Position numbers and translations under genes: made by a program. The notes under the pieces were generated by a model. It ran no database searches and was not told the origin of the DNA. It saw nothing but the letters and a program-made list of their open reading frames with translations. A stretch of 64,000 nt of DNA, from the NCBI RefSeq assembly GCF_029784135.1, contig NC_073745.1:238627164-238691163 (forward strand), given 5' to 3'. How positions within the stretch are numbered: the stretch's first letter is position 1; each line of letters opens with the position of its first letter. Source of the DNA: Toxorhynchites rutilus septentrionalis (lineage: Eukaryota > Arthropoda > Insecta > Diptera > Culicidae). Of the stretch, positions 25,077 to 36,832 are shown piece by piece.

Positions 25077-26576
25077 AAGCTGCCTGGGGGAAATCGGCAT
25101 TGCAAATACATGAAAGTAGGGGGAGCTTTTGTTGCACCGTTCCCTAACGGTGACATAAAAACCAAGGTGCCCGGGGGAAATCGGCATTGCAAGTACATAC
25201 TAGTCGGGGGCATTCTTATAGTGTGAGTAAGGTGAGTGCTACGATTAATTCTAACAAATAAAATTCCAATTTGGAACTTTAATGTTGGTTGCTTCGTGAA
25301 ATTCCATATCAATGACCGATCGTGTATTGTGAAAATATTATCACAAGTGTAAGTGTAAAATTGTATATGGTAGCAGTTGTCATAAAAATGACTTAAAACA
25401 CGAAACGATTTATTTCAATTTTCATAAATAAAACCCAAGGTGTGTTCCCGTTCGAGAACTGGTCGTTCGGTTTAAGCTGTCTGTTTTGTTGTGTTCATTT
25501 TCAACCAAGGAAATTTCATAGGCGAGAAAAATTGGAAAAGTGAAGAAATATTCGGAAAAGTGATTTCTCATATGCTCTATGTATAGTATTAGGTGTTGTT
25601 AGTCCAATCAGAATTCGTATAAGGGCGAATAAAAGGTTGAATTAACACTCCGAAAATGAAAATTATAAAAAAAAACCTTTTCTATTTAAAATAAGTTTTC
25701 TCTATATAAAAAGTAACGTGTTTTTACTGATTAGAAAAATTGATAATTGTATTCGGTATTGATAGTTATATTATATTACATTTGTGAGTTTTTTTTTTTC
25801 TATATTTTATTCATACATAACACAGGAGGCATCTCGTCTAGGGTCACAGAGGGCGGTTTTAATCATATCTCATTCCCCGTCGGCATCTTCTATCTGATAC
25901 GCACCATCCAACGAATTTTTACCACCTTTCTGTCATCATCACTGTCGTCATCACTCGGTGAAGACCGGTGGAATGAACAAACAATACCCAACAACCAAAC
26001 GAACGGCCCTTTTCAGTGCCACAAAATCATTGTCAAAGAGTTTAACGATGTAATTCTTTAAACATATCCAAAATCAACAGATATTCTAACGGAATCCTAC
26101 GTCAACTATGCGGTCGTGTCTAGGACACAACCCTCCTGTGCCTTTTTTTGTTTTAGATAACCAGAAGGGCTGGAATCGTGTACGCCATGACACAACTTTT
26201 TTATGAACCCTCTCACTTCATCAGCTCTTAACCCATTTAACCCAATTAATTTAATAAGCAAAAATAGCCGTTTTTGAAAAACTGTTTTTGATGAAACTAA
26301 AGTGTTAAGCGCATTTTAAATGATACCACTTGACAATTTAAGAGTGTTTTTTGTCCCAGTGTTATTTTTTTTTGTTTTGTTGTGTATTGAAGCATGCAAA
26401 GTTCAGGTTTAATGGAGTCGCAAAAGTAAACATAAAGTTATCAAAGTTTCACCTCTTAAAGGATTTTAAATTGCTCAAATCTGTGACACAACACTACTAG
26501 ATGAGTGTAAAAAATGATATCTAGCAAAAAATCCGAAGAAAATTATGAAACCGCAAAAAAACTATGTTTACTTTTG

Positions 26577-26598
26577 AGCGTATGAAATTTCATACGCT
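26577..26598. repeat. 22-bp perfect palindrome, right-arm copy
   Basis: GCGTATGAAATTTCATACGC with one further complementary base at each side; 32 bases before the splice-like CTCAATAG that precedes the piggyBac-like frame. Confidence 0.85.
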
Positions 26599-26629
26599 GT
26601 GCAACTAAGGTATATTTTTTCTCAATAGG

Positions 26630-27085
26630 ATATATCATCTTCCCGATAATCTGGAGGAGCTGTACAATTATCTGATTGATTTGGACGAAAACGCTTTCGA
26701 AAATCTAGTGTCAACAAATGATATTGACTTTGTCATCGTGCCCCCAAGCGGTGGAGACAGCGATGTGGATGCTGGAGAAAATGACTCGGAGAACGGCTCT
26801 TCCGGTTTTGGCAAACAAGTGAATGTCGAGTGCAACATTGAACGAGGCCAATCACAAGAATGCTTCTCGGGCAGCAGCAAGAAGCGGAGAGCCAGACACT
26901 GTGGAAAAATGACCATAAATTCGGATGCAGATGCAGCCGTTGTTCTTGAAAGACATTCACCTGATCTTAGTGATCTCTGCGCGAAACATAAATGGTTTGC
27001 CGTTCAAATGTTCCATTACCTATTTGACGCAGATTTCGTCGGACTAATCACCACAGAGACAAATAAGTACGCACTACTACACTGA
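26630..27085 (+). pseudogene. piggyBac-like transposase, N-terminal fragment (right-arm copy)
   Basis: Open frame read from about 26,633 (YHLPDNLEELYNYLID) to a stop at 27,085, about 150 codons. An acidic, Ser/Gly/Asp-rich N-terminal stretch (GGDSDVDAGENDSENG), a basic patch (SSKKRRARHC), then SPDLSDLCAKHKWFAVQMFH and DFVGLITTETNKYA. The last block resembles the start of the piggyBac transposase domain (Pfam DDE_Tnp_1_7), where a segment of the type FFDDELI..I..TN.YA is usual. The rest, including the three catalytic Asp, is missing. TTTTTTCTCAATAG just before 26,629 looks like a splice acceptor, so an upstream exon may have existed. The family is inferred, not proven. Confidence 0.6.
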
Positions 27086-27613
27086 GAGAAATAATTAGTA
27101 AATATAACGAATTTTTTGGTAAATACTACCAATCTATAGTCATTTTCGACCGTACTAATAAACACATATGTCAAGCAGAACCATGATTCGGAAGCCCAAT
27201 ATCGGCTACATTTTCTCGCCGAAAATGCACGTATCAGAATTATATCCTTATTATACCTCCGTATTGCCTTATGGGAACAATGAAAATGGTTAATACGCGC
27301 TTTTCTCACCAGTTTTCAGATATGACAATATCCAAGCTTACTAATGTTATTGAGTAAAATATACTAATCTCTGGTAGGGATGCGGGTTTGTTGACAATAT
27401 GTACAAAAAATTAGTTTTCGACCGAGGATTTTTCTAAGGGTAAAAAGAGATACAAGATTCCGTGTGACCGTACCGGAAATGTACAAATTTCTAGGAATTG
27501 AACCGTGGGACAATTATGCGTGGAACGGCAGTACACGAAAGTGAATTTTATGAAGTAAAACCGTTTTGTTCGATATTCAAATGATTTCCATTTTTGATAC
27601 TGTATCGGCTCAG

Positions 27614-27631
27614 CGTATGAAATTTCATACG
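27614..27631. repeat. 18-bp perfect palindrome, right-arm copy
   Basis: CGTATGAAATTTCATACG, mirrored at 20,234-20,251. It lies about 1.04 kb from the 22-bp form, so the two bracket the piggyBac-like fragment. Confidence 0.85.
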
Positions 27632-30600
27632 TCAGATATCTCAACATCCAAAGAACTACAAACCAAAATACCCTCCTGTTTCGGGACAAACCTAGATAGA
27701 CTAGAAAGTTTCATGCCATTTGGATCAAGTTCTTGTACACATGGGCAGTAATGAGTTAACTATTCTAGTTATGAATGTTTTTTCTCCGTTCAATTTTTGT
27801 TTTATTTTGAAAGATAGATGAACAAATAATGATATAATAGATAGTAAAGATATTCTTTGTTTTATTTTTGCGGAGCACGAAAAAACGTCCGAAATTCGAG
27901 TCTCTACACTAGAATACCCCCGAAAGTGATAGCGAGCCTTTGACACGCTAAGTCTCCTCAAACACGAGGAAAGCCGACCCTGAGAGCCTACGGCCTCGAG
28001 CTCGTGCTAGCCACAAAAAAGAGGCCTTGAGTGCCCAACCTCAACAATCTCCGAGGCTCAGACCAGGGATTGAGGTTGAAGGGATATCCATCTGAACCCG
28101 AGAGAGTAATAACTTTAACACCACTTTCATCCCGGATATAATGCCCGAATTCACGAAAATTAATTGATTGGTCGGAAAAAGTCACTGGCCTTTTTCAAGG
28201 CCGAGGGTTTAGATATGTGTTCTAAATTGGCCTTTTTTAAGTCTACAAGCGATTGAACTGAGAAAGTCTGAAAGCCTGAGGAAGCCTCTATAAATCAAAA
28301 CATCATCATCATTACATATTACTCTTCTAGAAAAAAATGAAAATTATCTCGCTTTTGATTCCGTCGAATATTATTTCAGAATGCTTCGAAAATTATAAAA
28401 TCCCTATTTAGACGAATGTTTTGTGGCCCTAGAGAAAACCGATAGGCATGTGCGATTTTGTAGATACAATTGAGGATGGGTGATTCATGATTCATTCATG
28501 TTCTCGCTAAAACAATAACGCAATCTTAAGATCTAAACATTGTATTCAACAGTGTGGGGCAGCTCGGAAAACTTTCAATGATAGTATGCAGTCCAAGTTT
28601 ATCAAGAATATGTTTGACAAATGTACAATTTGAGGCTCGAGAATTTTTTTTCACTTTCATGCTTATGAAACAGATTTTTCTGACTAACAAAACCATTCGA
28701 AATGGTATATATTCGGTGCATTTTTTTTTTGAAAATGAAGAAAAGATAAAAAAGATTTCAACTTCCAGTTTATATGGAGATGTCGCAACATTGATTCTGG
28801 GGCGAAACATTTTGCTCGTCCGTTCAACACGGTTGCAAAATAGAAAATGGCAAGCACAATATTTACAGTGCTTTCACGGCCATTTGATGATAATATCCAC
28901 CGCTGATCAATCTAAGCTTCGATGGACTTTAAAGCATATTTGTTGATTGTTTTTATATTTTCCTAATTTTTGTAGAATTTTGTGATTTCAATAGTTTTCT
29001 TCCAAAGCAGTTTTTGAGCTATGGAAAAAAGAACACCACTTCGTTCAGTCGGCAAGGAGGTATTAACGCTGAAATCCTTGCATTTCAAACGTTACGCACT
29101 CATTTCCGAAATTTTCAACTTACATCGCAGTTCAGACGCGGAAATGATACAGTACATAACCGATCCACCGAACGATATTTCAGCACAATGTGCGATATCT
29201 ATTTTTCATTCTTCCTTCGTATCGAGAAAAACATTTGTGTCTAACATCAGCATTGAGAAAGCATATTGTCTACTAGCGAGACTGTAACTTGAATAATGAT
29301 GATCATGGTTTTAATTAGAGAGTCTTCAAAATTTTACAATTAATTCGCCTTTAGCTTTCAAAAGCCCTATTTGAAAAGCGCAATAAACTTTCGGCCTTGA
29401 GGAAGGCCATTTGGAAAACCTAGTTGCCGTTCAGTCACTAGCAGGATGACTGATGTGTCCTGAATGCTGTTGAATAGCTTATTTATACTCAATAAACTGA
29501 AAACGGACGAAGCTTAAATCGCAATATTTTCTCTATCCACATAGTCCGTAGAATGAAGGTTCCATTTGTTGTAGAGTAAAGCTGCTGTAGGACTTTCCCA
29601 TACAGGGATATTTCTGTTTGAATGAACAATTTCCTTTTCGCTCCGCAAACCGAAACGTAGTTTTGAAAATTCCAACAATTTATATACACAGCTGATTTGA
29701 ATCTTTGACGAAAAAAAAAATTTTACTTTTTTGCTTCGATTTCTAAAAACTTACTAAAACACGTTTTTCATAGTGTTTTATAAAATCATCTGTAATTTTG
29801 CAAATATTGCAGTAAGTTCTGAAGTTAACAAGCAAAGTCTGAGCCAAGTGTATCCCCTAAACTCTCGTGAACGTTTCATATTGATACGTTCAGCCGTTTT
29901 TTCTAGCCGATCGATCAAAGTTTGGAATAAATTAGAGGAACACTTCATCGTAACTTTCGTTTTCATATTTTCACTAACTTTAACTGTTTTCATCATTTTT
30001 TTCAATCAACATCCTCTGCCGTTGATAACTCAGCGATAAAAGGTTTCTCTGACGTGTTCGACGATCTGGGTTCTAGAAGAGAACCTTGTTAATCAAACGT
30101 TTATGTCAAAAATACCGCTAAATCCGTCGTCGAGGCAGCTGTTATCTGGAGAGAAAGTCAATAAAGAGAATCGATCAAACCAGATAGCTCCTAACGAAAT
30201 GTTAAGCGTGAAATCATACAGATAATTTTTTCATTCCTCTCGTCCGATTCAATTTGAGGGGAGAAATTGATGATGCCACTTACACCCCTTCCATTTTGAG
30301 CCCCTCAATTGTTCTCTCGCCACCGTTATCTATTTGATAACACATAAAGTGAACAATTCGTACATATGATGCAATCTGTTTACTATGCGAGCGGTATGAA
30401 AAACCGACGTTGTACGTCCTATTTAATCCTCTGTGGTCGTTTGCCTGCTCTCAGCCACCGTAGCAAGGAATCATAATAAACACTTTATTCAACAATGTAA
30501 TCATTTACTTTTTTTCTAAGCAAATTTTAATGTCTATTGAACATTTCCACTACTGTAAATATATGGTTTTTCTATATAGGATCTCTTTCAAGGGAAATTA

Positions 30601-31032
30601 ATTCCGACCGCAAAGGGTTAATATTCTCTTCTATTTTGTTCTGCTTTATGCTTACTTCGCGCATATTCTGCGAATGCTTTTCGAGACGAAAAATTTTGTC
30701 GTCCGTTCAACATGGTAGCGAAATATAAACTAAGGTTGGATAGAACGAGCCCAATATGCCTTCACGGTAGGCTGACCAAACGTAACGTTTTTAACAATAG
30801 CGTTTATTCGACCCTTTTTGAAAGTCCTGTCTTTTTATCAATTCTAGTACCGTATTCTTAGCATGAAGGAAAAAAAATCCTTCTTGTTATTTTTAATACA
30901 TTGTTTTCGAATGAAAACCATTCAACATTTTTTGACGGATTGTGGTCCTTTTTTCCATAACATGAAAATGTCCTGATGTACTACGATGGCTTTTTTTAGA
31001 GATCAGTCAGACCTTTCAAATATTTATTGGCC

Positions 31033-32608
31033 TTTTTTTTTTATAAATTCGTTTATTTTTACAGGCTCAGTTGCATAAGTTTAAAGGAGCCGAAATCTTA
31101 AATATATTTTTAAAACTATATATATGAACAATTTTCTTAAATCTATGGTTAGTAATGTGGGAAACCGATTACTCGCGGTGAACTCGAGATTAGAAGGGTG
31201 ACATATTTTTCTCAGGAAAAGGATGGGGTATAAGGAAATTATTACAATGTTGTTAATCACACACACTCAATTCTTAAATCTATTCGTACATCTATTGTGA
31301 ATTTACATTTCATTCTCCTGTTTATAGCAAGCGGACCAATTACTCATAAAGGAAGAAATGGAGGGTATAAGGATATAAGGATAATCACACACGAACATCG
31401 ATAGATTTAAGGAAAACATATATTTAGGACATGTAATCAAGGTCTAACCGAGCCAACACATCTCTCACCGGCACATTGGGCTGCCTTCCTCTAGCCCGAA
31501 GGGAGTTCTCTAAATTCGATCTGGCAACAAGATACACCTCACACGACCAAACAACGTGTTCGATGTCGTGGTAACCTCGGCCACAAACGCAGATATTGCT
31601 GCCGGCCAGATTGAAACGAAAGAGTAGCGCGTCTAACGAACAGTGATTGGACATGAGTCGGGAGAAGGTGCGAATAAAGTCCCGACTCAAGTCCAGACTT
31701 TTGAACCATGGTTTGAGGCTAACCATAGGGATAATCGAGTGGAGCCACCGGCCCAATTCACCTTCGTTCCATTTGCGTTGCCAGTTAGCGATGGTATTTT
31801 TACGGACTAAAGAGTAAAATTCATTGAAGGCGATTTGACGCTGATAAATATCGCCTTCAATCGCACCTACCTTTGCTAATGAGTCAGCCCTCTCATTACC
31901 CGGAATTGAGCAATGAGAAGGGACCCACACAAAGGTAATGACATAACAGCGTCTGGATAAAGCACTCAAATTTTCTCGTATTCTCTCAAAGAAGTACGGC
32001 GAGTGCTTTTCCGGCCTCACTGAACGGATAGCTTCGACGGAGCTAAGACTATCCGTTACAATGTAATAGTGTTCAACAGGTCGTGAGGCGACGCTGTCCA
32101 GCGCCCAGTGTATCGCTGCCAATTCAGCAATATACACTGAGCAAGGAAACTGAAGACTATGGGAGGTGCTGAAAATTTTGTTGAACACTCCAAATCCTGT
32201 GAACTCGTTTATAGTGGACCCATCAGTAAAGTACATATTATCACAATTGATACTCCCATACTTTGCATCGAAGATCGTTGGAGCGATCCTCGATCGTTGA
32301 TAATCTGAATATTCATGGATATCTTGCTTCATGGACAGATCAAAATGTACAGAGGAATTGATGTAATCAGGAAAACAAACACGGTTGGGAATATACGAAG
32401 AAGGATCAACCTGCATGGAGATGAATTCATGATATGGGCTCATGAATCCAGAGTGAGAATTTAGCTCGATCAGCTGCTCAAAATTTCCGATCACCAATGG
32501 GTTCATAACCTTACACCGGATGAGGAACCGAAGAGATAATAAATTGAAGCGATCTTTTAGTGGGAGTACGCCTGCCAAAACCTCGAGGCTCATGGTATGC
32601 GTTGAGGG
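31033..32608 (-). mobile_element. 5'-truncated RNase H LINE with TSD
   Basis: The 3' end on the minus strand ends in poly(A) (T run at about 31,033). The repeat TTTATTGGC lies just left of the T run (about 31,023-31,031) and again just right of the 5' end (about 32,610-32,618), a target-site duplication. The 3' UTR (31,040-31,423) shares a long stretch with the plus-strand copy at 62.1-62.36 kb, including CGATTACTCGCGGT. Confidence 0.85.
31424..32593 (-). CDS. LINE ORF2 C-terminus: end of RT, RNase H, CCHC knuckle (truncated copy)
   Basis: A 389-codon open frame without internal stops. It begins within the thumb/C-terminal segment that follows the RT (VLAGVLPLKDRFNLLSLRFL), so its first Met is not a native start. 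RNase H lies at about residues 120-255 with all four acidic positions: TDGS, AELAAIHWAL, VTDSLSS and ERADSLAK; the substrate-handling motif WVPSHCSIPGN is present. The knuckle ICVCGRGYHDIEHVVWSC follows at about 335-352. RNase H in these LINEs removes element RNA from the cDNA. The intact frame and matching TSD suggest a fairly recent insertion, but with no promoter, endonuclease or RT core the copy cannot move by itself. Confidence 0.8.
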   Translation of the reverse strand: MSLEVLAGVLPLKDRFNLLSLRFLIRCKVMNPLVIGNFEQLIELNSHSGFMSPYHEFISMQVDPSSYIPNRVCFPDYINSSVHFDLSMKQDIHEYSDYQRSRIAPTIFDAKYGSINCDNMYFTDGSTINEFTGFGVFNKIFSTSHSLQFPCSVYIAELAAIHWALDSVASRPVEHYYIVTDSLSSVEAIRSVRPEKHSPYFFERIRENLSALSRRCYVITFVWVPSHCSIPGNERADSLAKVGAIEGDIYQRQIAFNEFYSLVRKNTIANWQRKWNEGELGRWLHSIIPMVSLKPWFKSLDLSRDFIRTFSRLMSNHCSLDALLFRFNLAGSNICVCGRGYHDIEHVVWSCEVYLVARSNLENSLRARGRQPNVPVRDVLARLDLDYMS

Positions 32609-32619
32609 CTTTTATTGGC

Positions 32620-33505
32620 TTGTTTTTTTTTCCAATTCATTTATTTGTAAAGATTAATGGAGACTCTACAGGCAACAATTAATCCGTTTAGAGCGAGCTA
32701 TTGCTGAAAAACTTCCAGATTATGCGACCAGACACGAGTTGCTAATATTCCATCTATCCATCTATTCCAACTACATATTTGGAGAATAGTGGATTCTGGT
32801 TCATCCGCTTTATGACTGAGAGCTTGCCCTTTCCGTTTACCATTCGTTTGTATCGATACAGAACCCATTGAGTGGAGTACGCATTACTCCAGAATCAAAC
32901 CAAATATCAAAGATTGGCTTGATTCATTTTTGGCTTCATAAGATGAACGATTCTTTCGCGACTGATTCCGTAAATTGAGAGAAAGATGATAGAAAGTTGT
33001 GGTTGTGACGGCCAATAGACCCATTCCAGCGTGACGTGACCACGGTTTGACTCACTAGAAACAGTTTTTTTTTTCGTTTTCATGTATAAATCACACGATT
33101 TCCAAATGATCAACAATTTTAAAGTGAAATTGAGAAAATTTCCTACAAGATTTCCTAAGTTGTATTATATAAGAATTCCACCATATTGTAGCAAGCGATA
33201 TACTGTTTTTTATGTTTTTTTATTACTCTGAATACTTCTTACTTTCCTCTGAGATCTCCCCTTCCCCTTCCAAAAGTCCATCCTATAGGGGAAGGTGGTC
33301 CTAACGCAACCGGTGGTCCTGAATCTACCATCCTTTGTATCTCAGGAACGGTGCTTGCTACTGAATTTTCAATAGTGTCAAATGAAAGGTGTCATAACGC
33401 TGATAATATGGTGACTTTTTTCTGGCTCTCTTCATTCTAGCGTTTTAGCGCCATTTTACGTTTTCATTCCTTCAAAAACAGAGAAGAAATATATTCGACC
33501 TGTGT
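32620..33505. other. No gene; left arm of a diverged inverted repeat
   Basis: Nothing coding is supported. 32,993-33,085 pairs with 34,597-34,696 as an imperfect inverted repeat (see separate entry). Confidence 0.4.
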
Positions 33506-34696
33506 GCAAAATGAGTTCTATAGTGCACCCGTGGCCGAGTGGTTAGCGTCTCACATTATCATGCCGGGTGTTCGGGTTCGATTCCCGTTCTGGCCGGGGG
33601 ATTTTTCGTCAAAGAAATTTCCTTCGACTTTGCACTGTGGTCACGCGTATTCACGAATTTGCCCCTCGGAATACATTCAAGGCGTGTTATTTGGCTTAAG
33701 AAATCTTAACTAAGTATTAACAAATGACGCTAGTTAATGCATACGTTGAGACGGCAAAAGTTCCACAGGGAACGTTAACGCCATTCAAGAAGAAGCAAAA
33801 TGAGTTATATGTTCTTTTAGCTTGTGAAACATTGTGAAACAAGGCAATTTTAATTGTTTATGGTATCTTCATCAAAATAAGCTGTATAAATTGAATCTAC
33901 CTGTTACTTGTAATACACGGTATGTCTTTATTTGGGAAAAATCATAGTGGTCCTAAACCGACCATGTGCATTTGTATGTGCACTTTCTTTGTATAACTCC
34001 ACACACCTTGCTTTAAGGCTAAGTTCTTTCCACTCAAACATTATCTCCATTACCTCACTTAAATCCTATCTCTCACTATCAAACTTTTTTTTTTGTATTT
34101 CTCCTCGCGCACCCATGGATATATGCCAACATTACCATTCACGATCGTATTGTGGGATTTCATGCCATTCCCGGTTTTTATATCCGTTTTTAACGAACCG
34201 GAGGTCACCATCCTCGATTCCAAAATGGCATCGGAATACGATATTCGATTTCCGCTGGTAAACCCATATCGTTTGGGGTTTCCATATTTTTTTAGCATTC
34301 CATACTACCATCAGCAAACCGGAAGTTGAAATAAGATTATATCTTATATTATGGAATCTAGGTTTATATATTGTTGATAAAACATAGGAGAAAGATCATT
34401 TGTATGTTTCGAAACGGAATTGTAATTAATTAAATTAATCATTAATGTTAAAACAGTCCAATTCAAGTGTTGCCGCATCACAAAAGTGTTTGACTGACAA
34501 CAAGCCAATCTAACTATAAAATATTCCCCAACTGATGATTCTTGTTGGAAATTTTCTTAATTTTACTATAACATCGTTTAATTTTGTGTGCTTTATTCAT
34601 GAAAACGCGAAAAAAAAGTGTTTGTAGTGAGTCAAAATATTGTTACGTCACACTGGAATGGATCGTATACTTTGGTGACGTGACAACAACTTCTGG
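32993..34696. repeat. Diverged inverted repeat, arms about 95 bp, 1.5 kb apart
   Basis: Left arm 32,993-33,085 and right arm 34,597-34,696. In the same orientation both read TGAAAACG, a poly(A) run, TGTTT.TAGTGAGTCAAA, ACGTCAC and CTGGAATGG, about 75-80% alike by eye. The family-A SINE lies between the arms. Could be the ends of an old TIR transposon; true termini not found. Confidence 0.5.
33522..33794 (+). mobile_element. tRNA-derived SINE, family A, copy 4 (best preserved)
   Basis: 273 bp: head GTGCACCCGTGGCCGAGTGG with A box, B box GGTTCGATTCCCG at about 33,573-33,585, body with CACTGTGGTCACGCGTATTC, tail CATTCAAGAAGAAG. GCAAAATGAGTTCTAT at 33,506-33,521 and GCAAAATGAGTTATAT at 33,795-33,810 form a 16-bp target-site duplication with one mismatch. 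The tRNA part looks Leu/Ser-like (TGGCCGAGTGG), which is inference. RNA polymerase III transcript; needs a LINE enzyme to move. Confidence 0.93.
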
Positions 34697-36830
34697 AGAC
34701 ATTTGATACTCCTCTATTTGTGGACCGATCTCAACTAAATTTTGTGGGTTGTTGACCTTCATTGTTTGCTCAGAGAAAACCAAGTATAAAAATGTTTGAA
34801 CCTATGTTCATCTGATAAGCCAAAAAAATGCTTTATTTTTGTGACGTGACAACGTTTCAAAATACCTGTTTTTCAAATGCTTGTTTCTCATAAATAACAA
34901 AATGAAACGGCTCTTTAAACAAGCACTTAATCACCCATTCAATGGTTTATAGACATTGAAGTTTGGTTAAGCGTGTGCAGAGATATCTCAAGAAACATAA
35001 AAATAGTGAAAACCTGAAATATGTTTAATATAATTATGTAGTTTTTTAAACTCACCTCTCTCAAAGGTTGGTGCATAAAAATTAAATTTGTTTCAAAAAA
35101 TTTATGATATAACTAGTGCTTATTCAAATAACGTTTTCAATTTTCTCCTAAAACTAGATTTGAAATTTGGTTCTCTGGTGTATAACCTCATGGAATGGGT
35201 CAATACTTTGAATGATGTATTAATTCATTTTATTTATTTTAAATTGTTTCATTTAATTCTTTTTTGTGTTTTTCACGCTAAAAAAACGAACGAATTAAGT
35301 TGCAGTCCCGATATTATGTCTTTTTGTTTACATTTGTTTTTGTTTCACGTTTCGCGTTTTTAATCCTGAACTATTTGATCGCTTACACGAACCTTGACTT
35401 CGGTGGACTTTAAATTTAAAAAAAAAATTACATATTAAAAGTTTTTCGACGTAGGACTACGTCTTACATTAAGGGTGTCAAATCAGAAAACAGGTCACGG
35501 TTTTCATGAAATAAAGTTGACGTTAATTACTATTTTTTCTGCGAACGGATTTTAACGATTTGCATACCAATCGAATCGGTAATTTTGTAAGATTTGTTTG
35601 ATATGTTATACATTACAATTCCATAGCCTTTATATGGTTTAAATTGATGAAAATTGGAAGCATTCCCATTCGCCCATACATTTGTTCTGTCCATTTGTGT
35701 GCTTTCCCGAAGAGAGCTATCAATAACGGGCAACTTATGCAGCCGCTAGAATAGAAACAACGAAGTGGGATAGCGAAAATAGAATATTTGCGAATAAACT
35801 CCACCCTTGCATGGGTAGAGGCGAATGAACTGAAAAGTTTAAAGCCTCTTTAAAACAAAGAACGGAACGGAACCCTTGCATAGTAAGTAAGCTGCCACTA
35901 GCGTTGAAGTATTGTATCTCCTCTGAGGAAAATTCTCAGAATTTTTATGTGCCCGAAACAACAAAGGTCGCTTATTCTGCTCGTTTTGTGTTTTATGTTT
36001 CCCCTCGAGCTGTGAGCGCTAGCGAAGTACTTGAAGTACATCTGGCATTGCAATTAACACAACCATCCGAGCCATGGCAAAGCAGGCGAAAAAAGAGAAT
36101 AGTGCAAATGATTATAGGTCGTTTCTAGCCATCAGTGTTTGGCTTTGTGTGAGTGCTGCTTGTTTTCGTTGCGCGAAACTTAGAACTTGTTCAATTCCTG
36201 TACATGTGAATAGCACACCTTCGATAGTTGCCATTCGTATTTGCTCTCGTGCACATCGGCTCTGTTTCGATGCAACAAGTTCCTAGCTTTGTTGATGGTT
36301 TCTCGCGATTTTTCATTGTTATCGCGGCAACTGTGTGCATCTGTTAGACGCGTGTTTGATGCTTGTTGAATGGTGATGGACGGAAGATGTCTCTCGCTAA
36401 ATACTCAGTGCAATGCGTGCATTGATATAAAGAAACAAATTGCGACATATGACCAATTAGTGTACTGTTCTCGCAAAGGCAAGAAAGAATCGTTGCTTCT
36501 TGAAATGATTCTACAATACCACGCAAGCCATTACACCTTTTCATGGTACCCGGAACTTTTTACTAAAGAGTTATTCGCAAATAATTCGACGTATTCGCAA
36601 ATAATAGCCGAAATGATAAACCAACAAATTTAAAAAATATATATTACGTAGTCCAACGTCCAAAGCGGTCATGTATCGGATACAACCCCTCGAATTTTTT
36701 TCATATCAATAACTTTTCAAAACTAGTCTTGAATTATTGAAAATAGTTTTTTTTTTATTTTTATTTATTTATTTTTTTTCCTTTGCATCGAGCAAAACAA
36801 CTGTGTCTGACATCAGCATTGAGAAATACG
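33811..36830. other. No recognised gene; AT-rich repeat-like DNA
   Basis: Short frames only. 34,050-34,330 is a locally more complex stretch open on both strands but without motifs. GACGTAGGACTACGTC at 35,447-35,462 and a related TACGTAGTCCAACGTC with GGTCATGTATCGGATACAAC at about 36,643-36,690 recall the similar motif near 21.7 and 26.1 kb in the palindrome arms. Confidence 0.4.
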
Positions 36831-36832
36831 TA

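Larger units (their letters stand above)
25077..30931. repeat. Right arm of the 5.86-kb inverted duplication
   Basis: Mirror of 16,934-22,788 (coordinates sum to 47,865 throughout). At 30,931 the match ends and the sequence changes to TTGACGGATTGTGG, different from the (TA)n flank of the left arm. Unlike the left arm it is continuous with sequence at both of its ends. Confidence 0.95.
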
